A stretch of DNA of 47,553 bases from an uncultured Lachnospiraceae bacterium (GCA_902793845.1 CADBFE010000009.1:1905-49457), one strand, 5' to 3'. Counted from the first letter of the stretch, positions 1 through 9,184 are shown. Notes: generated by a model from the letters alone, not told the origin. Program-made: numbers and translations.

Positions 1-1118
1 GATAAGAAAGAGATCCAGGAAGGCCTGATCATGGCCTGCAATGTAATTGACCTTATTGTAGAGGTGATCCGTGGATCCAGGGATAAGGCTATGGCCAAGT
101 CCTGCCTTATGGAAGGAAAAACAACCGGTATTAAATTTAAGAGTAAGGTATCTGAAGTAACTGCAGGCAGTTTCAGATTTACGGAGCGTCAGGCTGATGC
201 AATCCTCGAACTCAAACTCTACAGATTGATCGGTCTTGAAATAGATGCTCTTAAGGCTGATTATGAGCAGACTTGTAAAAATATATACAGATATGAGGAC
301 CTTCTCGACAGTCGTACATCTATGGCCCAGCTCCTCATTAATGAGCTTGATTCATTCAAGAAAGAATTTGGCCGGGAGCGCCGTACAGTTATCGAAAACG
401 GTGAGGAAGCTGTATTTGAGGCTAACAAGATAGTTGAGCAGGATGTATATTTCCTCATGGACAGATTCGGATACTGCAAAACAGTGGATGAAGCTACGTT
501 TGAGCGTAACAAAGAGGCTGCAGTAGAAGAGAGTAAATTTATTGTTAAATGCAAGAATACAGGTAAGGTATGCCTGTTTACAGATATAGGAAATCTGCAT
601 ACAATTAAAAAGCGCTTGATATACCTTTTGGTAAATTCCGTGATAAGGGAGTGCCTGTTGACAATATTTCTAATTATGACTGTAAGGTTGAGGATGCAAT
701 ATATGCAGCCAGCCAGTCTGAGCTAAACCTGTACAGGATCATATTTATAACAGCCCAGGCCAATATGAAGATAGTATCAGGCGGCGAGTTCGATGTAACC
801 AGAAGGACTGTTGCCGCAACAAAACTTGCTGATAACGATAAGCTTGTCAGTGTTCAGGTATTTACCGATCTTCAGAGTGTTGTACTTAAATCAAAAGAGG
901 GATTTTATTTAAGATTCGATATTAATGAGATCCCGGATAAAGGCAAGACTGCGATCGGTGTCAGGGGTATGAAGCTTGGCACAAACGATCTGATAGAAAG
1001 TGTATATTATCTGAACGGATATGAGGATCAGATAATCAAAGATGACGATAAAGAGATCAGTTTATCATCGGTTAAGATCACAAAACGTGACGGTAAAGGA
1101 TCAAAGATCAGGAAATAG
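1..1118 (+). CDS. parC: DNA topoisomerase IV / gyrase subunit A-like protein, C-terminal part, frameshifted
   Basis: This is the breakage-reunion subunit of a type II topoisomerase, which cuts and rejoins DNA to relax or decatenate it. The gene enters the window already open at base 1. The N-terminal stretch (QEGLIMACNVIDLIVEVIR, then ADAILELKLYRLIGLE) is the conserved coiled-coil region of GyrA/ParC. It is followed by beta-pinwheel-like C-terminal sequence with KIVSGGEFDVTRRTV and GVRGMKLG. I see no canonical GyrA box, which favours ParC over GyrA. The reading frame breaks. The first frame runs to the stop at 726, while the homologous protein continues in the -1 frame from about 611 to 1118. 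Adding one A to the A-run at 607-611 restores a continuous LHTIKKALDIPFGKF reading. A sequencing or assembly error, or a real mutation, would both explain this. rsmD follows after 9 bases. Confidence 0.85.
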
Positions 1119-1127
1119 GTATTATTT

Positions 1128-1676
1128 ATGAGAGTAATTGCAGGAACAGCCAGAAGTTTACAGCTTGTAACTCCGACAGGCCTCGGCACCAGACCTACAA
1201 CAGACAGAATCAGGGAGACACTGTTTAATGTAATGCAGACAGATGTGCCGGGGAGTGTTTTTGTGGATCTGTTTGCAGGCAGCGGTGCGTGTGGCATAGA
1301 AGCCCTCAGCAGAGGAGCAAAAAAAGCATATTTTATCGAAAATGCAAAGGATGCCCTCGCCTGTATCGAACAGAATGTAAAACACTGTAAATTTGAAGCA
1401 GAGAGCATGATACTAAAGCAGGATGCCATAGAGGCTCTTAAGTATACTATAAGAGAGACGGCGGATATCATTTTTGCCGATCCTCCTTATGAGAAGGGCT
1501 ATGACAGACTGATCCTTGAGGCAGGTGCAATTGCAAAATGTATAGGCGAGGATACGCTGATCGTCATTGAGGAAGCAAAAGATACAGATTTTTCATATGC
1601 CGATTCACTGGGATATGATATTATCAAGGAAAAGATTTATAAAACTAACAAGCATGTTTTTTTAAGGAGAAAATAA
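1128..1676 (+). CDS. rsmD: 16S rRNA (guanine(966)-N(2))-methyltransferase RsmD
   Basis: SAM-dependent methyltransferase that modifies G966 of 16S rRNA during 30S assembly. The 182-residue length is typical of the family. The start (MRVIAGTARSLQL) and the RPTTDRIRETLFN segment are RsmD signatures. VDLFAGSGACGIEALSRGA is the SAM-binding motif I region, and FADPPYEKGY carries the DPPY catalytic motif of N6/N2 amino-methyltransferases. It sits between the topoisomerase gene and coaD; the rsmD-coaD pairing is widely conserved in Bacillota. It is probably co-transcribed with both neighbours, since only 9 and 3 bases separate them. Confidence 0.95.
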   Translation: MRVIAGTARSLQLVTPTGLGTRPTTDRIRETLFNVMQTDVPGSVFVDLFAGSGACGIEALSRGAKKAYFIENAKDALACIEQNVKHCKFEAESMILKQDAIEALKYTIRETADIIFADPPYEKGYDRLILEAGAIAKCIGEDTLIVIEEAKDTDFSYADSLGYDIIKEKIYKTNKHVFLRRK

Positions 1677-1679
1677 AAG

Positions 1680-2165
1680 TTGATAAAAGCTGTCTATCCG
1701 GGATCATTTGATCCGATGACTCTCGGTCATCTTGATATAATTAAAAGAGCATCAAAAATGTTTGAGCAGGTAGTAGTCTGCGTCCTTAACAATAAGGCTA
1801 AAAGCCCGTTGTTTTCTGTGGAAGACCGTGTTAAAATATTAAACGAGGCTGTAAAAGACCTGCCAAATGTGACTGTTGATACATTTGAAGGGCTGCTTAT
1901 CGATTATGCCAGGGAAAACAATGTCCATGTGGCAATAAGGGGACTCAGAGCCGTAACTGATTTTGAGTATGAGCTTCAGATTGCCCAGACCAACAGAAAG
2001 TTTTCCGATGACGGTCTCGATACCGTATTTCTCACAACAAGCCTTGAGTATGCATATCTTAGCTCGTCTGTAGTTAAAGAGATCGCAAGCTTTGGCGGAG
2101 ATGTATCAAGATGTGTGCCGCCTTATGTGGATGAAATGATACGTGAGAAACTGGGCAGAGTATAA
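1680..2165 (+). CDS. coaD: Pantetheine-phosphate adenylyltransferase (coenzyme A biosynthesis)
   Basis: Transfers AMP from ATP to 4'-phosphopantetheine, making dephospho-CoA, the penultimate step of CoA synthesis. The 161-residue length is standard. The N-terminus [18 protein letters not shown] contains the T/HxGH nucleotidyltransferase motif (TLGH). The C-terminal [20 protein letters not shown] is the family's second signature. The start is TTG at 1680, supported by AAGGAGA about 10 bases upstream inside the end of rsmD and by alignment of [12 protein letters not shown] to the family N-terminus. Cytoplasmic. Confidence 0.96.
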   Translation: MIKAVYPGSFDPMTLGHLDIIKRASKMFEQVVVCVLNNKAKSPLFSVEDRVKILNEAVKDLPNVTVDTFEGLLIDYARENNVHVAIRGLRAVTDFEYELQIAQTNRKFSDDGLDTVFLTTSLEYAYLSSSVVKEIASFGGDVSRCVPPYVDEMIREKLGRV

Positions 2166-2210
2166 AGGGTTTTATGTAAGGGGTTAAATAAGTAATTCGG
2201 GAGATGCATT

Positions 2211-2825
2211 ATGAAACAGAATCGTATTGAAGATGATATTAATGAACTTTATGATTATATAGATAACTGCAAGACAACGCTTTTGTCTCAGGGCAAGATC
2301 ATATGTGACAAGGAAGAACTCGAGGAGATCATTGACAAGCTCCGCAGGGATATTCCCAAGGAAATCGAGTATGCAAGAGATGTGATGGCCAGAAGTGAGG
2401 CCATTGAGACAGAGGCCAAGGAGCGGGCATCAAAGATAGTCAATGATGCTACAGAAAAGACAAACGAGCTCCTCTCTGAAAATGAGATCAATCAGCAGGC
2501 TATCCGCAGAGCTGACAGCATTGTACAGGCTGCAGCAGAGCAGGGCCAGGAGATATATGATAATTACGTGAGAGAGGGTAATGAATACAGGGATTCCGCT
2601 CAGCGTTACCTTAATGATATGCTCATAAATCTCTCGGAGATTATAAATAACTGTGTGGATGTGACTACAAGGAATACAAACAAGCTCCTTGATTCACTTA
2701 ACAAAGTCGGTCAGACCGTTAATGACAACTTAAATGAGCTTAACGGTGCTAACGAACCGGCTCCCGTTAATAACAATCGTCCAATTAACGGAGTTGGCGG
2801 ACTTAGTGAGATATCAAACGATTAA
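2211..2825 (+). CDS. Coiled-coil protein of unknown function (vacuolar ATPase subunit H / DivIVA-like)
   Basis: 204 residues, with no signal peptide or membrane segment. The centre, roughly residues 30-130, is rich in charged heptads (KEELEEIIDKLRRDIPKEIE, SEAIETEAKERASKIV) and is predicted to be a long alpha-helical coiled coil. Such proteins are often labelled ATPase subunit H-like or DivIVA-like by similarity of helical composition only. The tail after about residue 180 is Asn/Pro-rich and probably disordered. GGGAG lies 8 bases before the ATG. In Lachnospiraceae a gene of this kind often follows coaD. Its function is unknown; a structural or cell-envelope organising role is only a guess. 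Confidence 0.75.
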   Translation: MKQNRIEDDINELYDYIDNCKTTLLSQGKIICDKEELEEIIDKLRRDIPKEIEYARDVMARSEAIETEAKERASKIVNDATEKTNELLSENEINQQAIRRADSIVQAAAEQGQEIYDNYVREGNEYRDSAQRYLNDMLINLSEIINNCVDVTTRNTNKLLDSLNKVGQTVNDNLNELNGANEPAPVNNNRPINGVGGLSEISND

Positions 2826-2847
2826 TTTTTATAAATAATTGATTCTT

Positions 2848-2870
2848 AAAGCACTGCATTGCAGTGCTTT
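2848..2870 (+). terminator. Perfect inverted repeat, possible terminator after the coiled-coil gene
   Basis: AAAGCACTGCA and TGCAGTGCTTT are exact complements separated by a single T. The resulting RNA hairpin has a GC-containing stem ending in a short U-run (TTTATTA). It lies 22 bases after the coiled-coil gene and 17 bases before the ATG of the next gene. It could therefore end one transcript or lower expression of the following pseudouridine synthase gene. Confidence 0.55.
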
Positions 2871-2887
2871 ATTACATTAAAAATCAA

Positions 2888-3589
2888 ATGAGACTTGATA
2901 AATATCTGGCTGATTCTTCGGAATATACCAGGTCTGAAGTAAAAAATCTCATAAAGAAGGGGCAGGTTACGGTTAATCGTAATATCATTAAGGACCCGGG
3001 ATATATTGTTGATGAGGATAATGATATATGTACTCTTGGCGGTACTGTGGTAGAGTACCATAAATATCACTATATAATGCTTAATAAACCGGATGGATAT
3101 GTCTGCTCATCAGATGAAAAAGGTCAGCACAGTATACTGGAACTCATCGATGAACCATACAGAGACCGTCTTTTCCCAATAGGCAGACTGGATAAGGACA
3201 CGACGGGTCTTTTGATACTGACTGATGACGGGCCCCTTAGCCATAAGCTGCTGGCACCGAAAAAACATGTTGATAAAGAATATGAGATAATATCAAAAGA
3301 GCCGGTCACCGGTGAAATGATAGAAAAGTTTTCTGAAGGTATTGATATAGGTGATGAAAAACTGACACTGCCGGCTGTTTTGAAGATTACTGATGATGAA
3401 TATCACAGCAATATAATACTCCATGAAGGCAGATACCATCAGATAAAGCGGATGTTTGAAGCATGTGGCAATCTTGTCCTTTCATTAAACAGGATCAGGA
3501 TGAAGAATCTGCTCCTTGACCCTAAATTAAAACAGGGTGAGTACAGAGCGCTGACACAATATGAAACAGAGGGGTTAAAAAATGACTGA
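2888..3589 (+). CDS. Pseudouridine synthase, RsuA/RluB/E/F family
   Basis: Converts a specific rRNA uridine to pseudouridine. An N-terminal S4 RNA-binding domain (MRLDKYLADSSEYTRSEVKNLI, residues 1 to about 50) precedes the catalytic domain. The catalytic motif GRLDKDTTGLLILTDDG contains the nucleophilic Asp. HxGRYHQIKRMF near the C-terminus is the RsuA-family motif. I chose the ATG at 2888 because the S4 domain begins there. An in-frame GTG at 2864 lies inside the upstream palindrome and would add eight residues unlike the family. No strong Shine-Dalgarno is visible. Its 3' end overlaps the SDR gene by 8 bases, which suggests coupled translation. Confidence 0.88.
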   Translation: MRLDKYLADSSEYTRSEVKNLIKKGQVTVNRNIIKDPGYIVDEDNDICTLGGTVVEYHKYHYIMLNKPDGYVCSSDEKGQHSILELIDEPYRDRLFPIGRLDKDTTGLLILTDDGPLSHKLLAPKKHVDKEYEIISKEPVTGEMIEKFSEGIDIGDEKLTLPAVLKITDDEYHSNIILHEGRYHQIKRMFEACGNLVLSLNRIRMKNLLLDPKLKQGEYRALTQYETEGLKND

Positions 3590-4367
3590 AAATAACAAGA
3601 AAGAATCAGATAACGGATTAAGGATTGCCATTGTAACAGGGGCTTCTTCGGGACTCGGAAAAAGGTTTGCATTATATTCCCATATGTTTTTCCCGGATAT
3701 AGATGAAGTATGGCTTGTAGGCAGAAATGAGCAGAGACTCCTCCATACATCTAAATTTGTCAGAGCAAATACAAGGATATTTGCCCTGGACCTTACAGAT
3801 GAGGACGAGCTTAAAGGACTGACAGACTCATTAAAAGAGGTAAATCCGGATATAAGACTGCTCATAAACAGTGCAGGCTGCGGATATATGGGACGATTTG
3901 ATGTCATCTCTACTGAGGATAATATACAGATGGTAGATATCAACTGCAGGGCGCTGACCATGCTGACAAGTGTCTGCATAGGCTATATGCATAAGGGAGC
4001 AAGAATAATCAATCTTGCATCCGCTGCGGCATTTATATGTCAGAGCAATTTTGCGGTATATGCAGCCACAAAGAGTTATGTGCTTTCTTTATCTGATGCC
4101 CTTTCAAAAGAGCTGAGGCGGAGAAAAATATATGTGACTGCTGTTTGCCCCGGAGCTGTCAATACACCATTCTTTAACACGGCAGATAAATATGAAAAGA
4201 TGAAGAAATTCAAGAAATTCTTTATGTCAAAAGAAAAGTATGTTGTGATTAAAGCCCTATGGGATTCCAAGAAAAAGAGAAACAGATCTGTGTACGGTCT
4301 GCATATGAAATTGTTTTATCTGGCATGCAAACTGTTGCCACGTAAATTAATGATGATGTTTGTGTAG
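3582..4367 (+). CDS. Short-chain dehydrogenase/reductase family protein
   Basis: A 261-residue NAD(P)-dependent oxidoreductase of the classical SDR fold. It shows the cofactor motif VTGASSGLGKRFA (TGxxxGxG), the NSAG motif (LLINSAGCGYMG) and the active-site YxxxK (YAATKSYVLS) preceded by the catalytic Ser region (NLASAAAF). The following CPGAVNTPF is also typical. The substrate cannot be read from the sequence. The C-terminus is hydrophobic and basic (MKLFYLACKLLPRKLMMMFV), so it may touch the membrane. GAGGGG lies 7 bases before the ATG, within the end of the pseudouridine synthase gene. Confidence 0.88.
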   Translation: MTENNKKESDNGLRIAIVTGASSGLGKRFALYSHMFFPDIDEVWLVGRNEQRLLHTSKFVRANTRIFALDLTDEDELKGLTDSLKEVNPDIRLLINSAGCGYMGRFDVISTEDNIQMVDINCRALTMLTSVCIGYMHKGARIINLASAAAFICQSNFAVYAATKSYVLSLSDALSKELRRRKIYVTAVCPGAVNTPFFNTADKYEKMKKFKKFFMSKEKYVVIKALWDSKKKRNRSVYGLHMKLFYLACKLLPRKLMMMFV

Positions 4368-4381
4368 GAAAGGTATCTGAA

Positions 4382-4993
4382 ATGAGAGAAAGCTATACTT
4401 TAAAATGTGATTTTGGGTATCTTGAGAGACAAACAAAGAAAGAGATTATAAAAACCTGTATATTTTTCGGTATTTCCGTTTCAATATTTATTTTAGGCGT
4501 TATTATAACGAAAATGAGGAATCCTGAATATACCATCTGGCAGGCGAGGAACAATATGCTTACCCTTGCTGCAGTACTTGGTCTACTCCCAGCAGCCAGA
4601 CAGTTTGTATCAATGCTTATGTTTTTAAAAAACAAAAAACATCATCTTGATGAAGATAAACACAATCAGCTTCTTGCCGTTAACCAGGATTTCCTTCATA
4701 TAAGATACGACCTTTTTATGACATCATATGACAATACATTTCCGATTCTTTCCATGACAATGGCTCAGGATACTTTGATCGGATATACGGAAAGCAGGAA
4801 TTTCAAATTTGATGAATGCTATAAGCACATTAAATCAATGCTTGCAAAGAACGGACTTAAAGTCGGAACAATAAAGATATTTGATGATTTTGGTAAATAT
4901 AAAGACAGAGTAAAGGCATTAGCTGAATCCGGAACACCTCAGACAGATAACGAAAAAGCTGTCCTTCGCTTAATGGAAAACCTTTCTCTTTGA
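4382..4993 (+). CDS. Hypothetical membrane protein with two N-terminal transmembrane helices
   Basis: 203 residues and no family that I recognise. Two hydrophobic segments stand out. One is near residues 22-42 (IIKTCIFFGISVSIFILGVI), the other near 58-82 (MLTLAAVLGLLPAARQFVSM). A soluble domain of about 115 residues follows, ending in a conserved-looking KVGTIKIFDDFGKYKDRV. The soluble part probably faces the cytoplasm. It sits between an SDR gene and an RluA-type pseudouridine synthase gene, 14 and 9 bases away, and is probably transcribed with them. Confidence 0.7.
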   Translation: MRESYTLKCDFGYLERQTKKEIIKTCIFFGISVSIFILGVIITKMRNPEYTIWQARNNMLTLAAVLGLLPAARQFVSMLMFLKNKKHHLDEDKHNQLLAVNQDFLHIRYDLFMTSYDNTFPILSMTMAQDTLIGYTESRNFKFDECYKHIKSMLAKNGLKVGTIKIFDDFGKYKDRVKALAESGTPQTDNEKAVLRLMENLSL

Positions 4994-5002
4994 TTTTAAA
5001 AT

Positions 5003-5959
5003 ATGAAAACAATTATCGTAAATGATTCCGATGCAGGCCAGAGACTTGATAAATATCTAAAAAAGACATTTTCAGAGGCAGGCAGCGGATTTATTTATAA
5101 GATGCTTCGAAAAAAGAATATAGTGCTTAACGGGAAAAAGTCTGACGGCACCGACATTATTCATGCGGGAGACGAGATTAAAGTTTTCTTTTCCGATGAG
5201 ACATTCGAAAAGATGAAAGGAAAATCGGCGTCTACGCCAAAGAGAAGCGATATTAAGTATCCCGAGATTCCCGTTGTTTTTGAAAATGAAGATCTCATTT
5301 TCTTTAATAAACCGGCAGGAATACTGAGTATCAGCGACAGCAAAGAGAGTTTTTGCGTGAATACATATCTTTTAAATCTTATGAGCAAAAAAGATTCGGG
5401 CAATTACAAGCCGTCTGTCGCAAACAGGCTGGACAGAAATACATCCGGCATGATTCTCTGCGCAAAAACATATATCGGCGCAAGATTTCTTGATGAATGT
5501 ATCAAGAATCATCTGATGAAAAAGCAGTACTGCGCAATCTGCCACGGCATAATAGAAAAGGGCGGAATGTTAAAAGGTTATCTTCATAAAGATGAAAAGA
5601 CAAATAAAGTAACTGTTCAGGAAAAGCCTTTTGATGAGAGTGAGAAATCATCATATATAGAGACGGGATACGAGCCTGTTAATCATAATGATAAGTTTAC
5701 GTTGCTTAACGTAAATCTGATTACCGGCAAGTCCCATCAGATCAGAGCCCATTTTGCTTCAATAAACCATCCCCTTGCGGGAGATATTAAATATGGAGGC
5801 AAAAAGTTTGGCGGCATTAATACCCAGCTTCTTCATGCTCATAAAGTGACCTTTCCCGAAAGAGTTGAAACGGAAGAGAATCTTTTTGATGGCAGATTCG
5901 AGGATGTTCTTGGCAAAACCTTTACAGCCGAGCCCCCGGGGTATTTTAAGTTGACATAA
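5003..5959 (+). CDS. Pseudouridine synthase, RluA family
   Basis: A 318-residue RNA pseudouridylase. The N-terminal S4 domain (residues 1 to about 70, QRLDKYLKKTF then FIYKMLRKKNIVLNGKK) binds RNA. The catalytic domain carries NRLDRNTSGMILCAKT, with the nucleophilic Asp in the RLDxxTSG motif, and the C-terminal LITGKSHQIRAHFASINHPLAGD signature. The order of motifs separates it from the RsuA-type enzyme at 2888. The -35 element of the his promoter lies inside its last codons. Confidence 0.92.
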   Translation: MKTIIVNDSDAGQRLDKYLKKTFSEAGSGFIYKMLRKKNIVLNGKKSDGTDIIHAGDEIKVFFSDETFEKMKGKSASTPKRSDIKYPEIPVVFENEDLIFFNKPAGILSISDSKESFCVNTYLLNLMSKKDSGNYKPSVANRLDRNTSGMILCAKTYIGARFLDECIKNHLMKKQYCAICHGIIEKGGMLKGYLHKDEKTNKVTVQEKPFDESEKSSYIETGYEPVNHNDKFTLLNVNLITGKSHQIRAHFASINHPLAGDIKYGGKKFGGINTQLLHAHKVTFPERVETEENLFDGRFEDVLGKTFTAEPPGYFKLT

Positions 5960-5979
5960 TCTGCTATTTTTCATAGAAT
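5951..5979 (+). promoter_or_regulatory. Sigma-A promoter of the his operon
   Basis: TTGACA at 5951-5956 and TAGAAT at 5974-5979 are separated by exactly 17 bases. The -35 box overlaps the end of the RluA-family gene. About 55 bases of leader separate it from hisZ, too short for a T-box. A second TATAAT at 6008-6013 has no good -35 partner. AAAGGG (5981-5986) and CCCTTT (6003-6008) form a weak inverted repeat just downstream that could be an operator or small hairpin. Confidence 0.7.
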
Positions 5980-6034
5980 TAAAGGGATTGTGGACTGAGA
6001 AGCCCTTTATAATTAACAGTATTTCGAGGTTATT

Positions 6035-7186
6035 ATGACTAATAAAATGATTCATACGCCTGAGGGTGTAAGAGATATATACGGAAGAGAACTTGAGAGA
6101 AAACTTATCATCAAGGAGAGACTCCGCAGAATCCATTATTCAGATATTTATTCAAACGAAGTAGGAACAACTCCCGAGAAAGAGATGTACCGTTTCTTTG
6201 ATAAAGAGGGCAACATGCTTGTCCTTCGCCCCGACTTTACACCTTCTGTAGCAAGATGTGCCGCAAAGTATTTTGTGGATGACTCAATGCCGATAAGACT
6301 CTGCTATGAAGGGAATGCATTTAATAATACATCAGAACTTCAGGGCAAATTAAAGGAATCAACACAGATGGGTGTTGAACTTATAGAGTCTTCGCTTAAT
6401 CCTGATTCGGATGCAGAGGTTATCTGCCTTGTTGCAGAGTCGCTTCTTCATACAGGCCTTACTGATTTTCAGGTATGCATCGGTAACAGCGGATATTTCA
6501 GAGGTATCTGTTTTGATGCAGGTATTTCTGCAGAAGATATGGCTGAGCTTCGGGAATATATGTCTGCAAAGAACTATTTTGGAGCAAGGGAATTTATGCT
6601 TTCGCTCTGTATGAACGACGAGCATATCAGCGCAATTCTTGATGTCACAAAGATTGTTTCATTTGATGATATTTTAAAGGCAAAAGAGTATGTGCATAAT
6701 GAGATGAGCATCGGAGCCATCGATTACCTCGTTAATGTATATAAATCAGTTAAACTTAGGGGATTTGAGCAGTATGTTTCGGTAGATCTCGGACTTCTCA
6801 GCAAGTTTAATTACTATACAGGCACATTGTTTAAGGGATATACATACGGTACAGGTGATGCCATTGTTAAGGGCGGAAGATATGACGGACTACTCGGTAA
6901 GTTCGGTAAGCCCTCATATGCAGTTGGTGCTGTATTCCTTGTGGATGATATCATGACAGCGCTTTCATCACAGAACATCCTTCCGGAAGTTAAGCCTTCG
7001 GTTATCTGGGTCGTTTACGATGCTGATGACCTTTCAAAGAAAAAGGCCGCATTTAAGCGTATTGATGACCTTCGTAAAGACGGAAGAAGCGCAGCTGCAA
7101 TAGCATTTGACAAGACTAAAACAAAAGAAGATTATTCGCAGTACTGCGAAAAGCATGACATCGTAAATGCCGAATTCTTCATTTAA
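6035..7186 (+). CDS. hisZ: ATP phosphoribosyltransferase regulatory subunit HisZ
   Basis: A paralogue of histidyl-tRNA synthetase without aminoacylation activity. It assembles with the short form of HisG and is needed for its activity and histidine feedback. It is 383 residues long. The N-terminus (HTPEGVRDIYGRE) and motif 2-like LRPDFTPSVARCAAKYF resemble HisRS catalytic-core motifs. GGRYDGLLGKFGKPSYAVGAVF corresponds to the HisRS histidine-A region. There is no HisRS-type anticodon-binding domain of normal length. First gene of the his operon; the next gene encodes the short HisG, as expected. Confidence 0.93.
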   Translation: MTNKMIHTPEGVRDIYGRELERKLIIKERLRRIHYSDIYSNEVGTTPEKEMYRFFDKEGNMLVLRPDFTPSVARCAAKYFVDDSMPIRLCYEGNAFNNTSELQGKLKESTQMGVELIESSLNPDSDAEVICLVAESLLHTGLTDFQVCIGNSGYFRGICFDAGISAEDMAELREYMSAKNYFGAREFMLSLCMNDEHISAILDVTKIVSFDDILKAKEYVHNEMSIGAIDYLVNVYKSVKLRGFEQYVSVDLGLLSKFNYYTGTLFKGYTYGTGDAIVKGGRYDGLLGKFGKPSYAVGAVFLVDDIMTALSSQNILPEVKPSVIWVVYDADDLSKKKAAFKRIDDLRKDGRSAAAIAFDKTKTKEDYSQYCEKHDIVNAEFFI

Positions 7187-7202
7187 ACCGGGAGACAGAC
7201 TA

Positions 7203-7856
7203 ATGGACGACAGATATTTAACATTTGCTCTTACAAAGGGAAGACTTGCAGACAAGACACTTGCCATGCTAGGTGAGCTTGGTATTTCCTGCGAAGAGAT
7301 GCTTGATAAAAATACAAGAAAACTTATTTTCGTTAACGAAGATCTTAAACTTAAATTTTTCCTCTCAAAAGGGCCGGACGTTCCTACATATGTTGAGTAC
7401 GGCGTTGCCGATATCGGTGTAGTGGGCAAAGATACTATTATGGAAGAGGGAAGACGTGCTTACGAAGTTCTTGATCTCGGTTTTGGAAAATGCAGAATGT
7501 GTGTATGCGGTCCCGAGAGTGCAAGGGATAAACTTGAGCATCATGAGATGATCAAGGTAGCCAGCAAATATCCCAGGATTGCAAAAGATTATTTCAACAA
7601 CAGAAAGTTCCAGACAATAGATATCATTAAACTAAACGGTTCCGTAGAACTTGGCCCCATCGTAGGTCTTTCGGACGTTATTGTTGATATTGTTGAGACG
7701 GGTTCAACCCTTAAAGAAAACGGCCTTACCGTTCTTGAGGAAATCTGTCCTTTATCTGCAAGAATGATAGTTAATCAGGTAAGCATGAAGATGCAAAATG
7801 AAAGAATACAGGAACTAATCGACAATCTTCGCAAGCTTACTGAAAAGAAAGAATAA
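7203..7856 (+). CDS. hisG: ATP phosphoribosyltransferase catalytic subunit HisG (short form)
   Basis: Catalyses the first step of histidine synthesis, joining ATP and PRPP. The ATG at 7203 gives 217 residues, the short HisG type that lacks the C-terminal regulatory domain and depends on HisZ. Signatures: LTFALTKGRLADKTL at the N-terminus, and the PRPP-binding segment DVIVDIVETGSTLKENGL. An upstream GTG-type extension to 7167 overlaps hisZ. It is less likely because GGGAG sits just before the 7203 ATG and the family N-terminus starts there. Confidence 0.94.
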   Translation: MDDRYLTFALTKGRLADKTLAMLGELGISCEEMLDKNTRKLIFVNEDLKLKFFLSKGPDVPTYVEYGVADIGVVGKDTIMEEGRRAYEVLDLGFGKCRMCVCGPESARDKLEHHEMIKVASKYPRIAKDYFNNRKFQTIDIIKLNGSVELGPIVGLSDVIVDIVETGSTLKENGLTVLEEICPLSARMIVNQVSMKMQNERIQELIDNLRKLTEKKE

Positions 7857-7871
7857 TTTAGAGGTTAAAAA

Positions 7872-9170
7872 ATGCGTATCATAAAATTAAACGAACAGTC
7901 AAAGAACGAGCTTAAGAAAGTCCTTGCTTCAAGAAGTACAGGCAAGATGACAGACCTTGAGAAAACAGTTGATGACATTATCACAAACGTAAAAGAAAAC
8001 GGGGATAAGGCACTTTTTGAGTACTCTGCAAAATTCGATAAATTCGACCTGACAAAAGATAATATCAGAGTAACTGATAAGGAGATGGATGAAGCCCTTG
8101 ATTCACTGCCGGCAGAATATGTTGAAGTACTTAAGAAATCGGCAGAGAACATTAAGAAGTTCCACGAAAAGCAGAAGAGAATAAGCTGGTTTGATACAGA
8201 AGATACCGGGATTTTCCTTGGTCAGAGATTTACTCCTATAGAAATCTGCGGTGTTTATGTCCCGGGTGGAAAAGCTGCATATCCATCTTCGGTTCTTATG
8301 AATATTGTACCTGCAAAAGTTGCGGGAGTTCCCAGGATTGTAATGTGTACACCTCCCGGAAAAGACGGAAAGGTTAACGCGGGAACACTTGCTGCAGCAA
8401 AGATCGCAGGCGTTGATGAAGTATACAGAGTCGGCGGAGCCCAGGCTATCGCAGCTCTCGCATACGGAACAGAATCTGTACCAAAGGCATATAAAATCTG
8501 CGGACCGGGAAATATTTTTGTCGCCCTTGCAAAGAAGGCTGTTTACGGAGAAGTAAGTATAGACAGTATCGCAGGTCCGAGTGAGATTCTTGTTCTCTCT
8601 GATGAGACTACAAATCCCAGATTTGCAGCTGCAGACCTTCTCTCACAGGCTGAGCACGATGAGATGGCAAGTGCCATTATGATAACAACATCAATGGAAG
8701 TTGCAGAGAAGACTTCTGCAGAGGTTGATGCATTTACCGCAAAGCTTGAGAGAAAAGAGATCATTCAGAAGTCTCTTGATAATTTCGGATACATATTTGT
8801 GACAGAAAATATCGAAGATCTTGTGAAAGCAGCAAATGAGATTGCTTCAGAGCACGTTGAGATCCTTACAAAGAATCCGTTTGAATTAATGACAAAGATT
8901 AAGAATGCCGGAGCCATATTCCTTGGCAACTACTCATCCGAGCCTCTCGGAGATTACTATGCGGGACCGGATCATATCCTACCCACAAACGGAACTGCGA
9001 AATTCTTCTCGCCTGTTAACGTTGATGATTTCGTTAAGAAAACCAGTATTATCTCATACTCTTATGACGCACTTAAGTCTGCCCATAAGGATATTGAATA
9101 TTTCGCACAGCAGGAAGGTCTTACGGCTCACGCAAATTCAATAGCCGTAAGATTTGAAGACGAAAAATAA
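7872..9170 (+). CDS. hisD: Histidinol dehydrogenase
   Basis: Zinc enzyme that oxidises L-histidinol to L-histidine in two NAD-linked steps, the end of the pathway. Its 432 residues match the family. Recognisable blocks are EICGVYVPGGKAAYPS, VYRVGGAQAIAALAYGT, KICGPGNIFVALAKK, SIDSIAGPSEILVL and SQAEHDE (catalytic and zinc-binding region), and the C-terminal YYAGPDHILPTNGTA. The start ATG follows GAGG at a 7-base distance. It lies 15 bases after hisG. Confidence 0.96.
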   Translation: MRIIKLNEQSKNELKKVLASRSTGKMTDLEKTVDDIITNVKENGDKALFEYSAKFDKFDLTKDNIRVTDKEMDEALDSLPAEYVEVLKKSAENIKKFHEKQKRISWFDTEDTGIFLGQRFTPIEICGVYVPGGKAAYPSSVLMNIVPAKVAGVPRIVMCTPPGKDGKVNAGTLAAAKIAGVDEVYRVGGAQAIAALAYGTESVPKAYKICGPGNIFVALAKKAVYGEVSIDSIAGPSEILVLSDETTNPRFAAADLLSQAEHDEMASAIMITTSMEVAEKTSAEVDAFTAKLERKEIIQKSLDNFGYIFVTENIEDLVKAANEIASEHVEILTKNPFELMTKIKNAGAIFLGNYSSEPLGDYYAGPDHILPTNGTAKFFSPVNVDDFVKKTSIISYSYDALKSAHKDIEYFAQQEGLTAHANSIAVRFEDEK

Positions 9171-9184
9171 ACAAGGGGTGTTTT

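Noticed and set aside
600..660. Programmed -1 frameshift in the topoisomerase gene
   Set aside because: The site reads T AAA AAG rather than the canonical A AAA AAG, no obvious stimulatory structure follows, and a one-base homopolymer error is simpler.
2864..2887. GTG at 2864 as start of the RsuA-type gene
   Set aside because: It lies inside the upstream palindrome and adds residues not matching the S4 domain start; ATG at 2888 fits the family.
5980..6034. T-box or other riboswitch ahead of hisZ (also checked ahead of thrC and gltX)
   Set aside because: Leaders are about 20-55 bases or absent, too short for a T-box, and no T-box consensus is visible.
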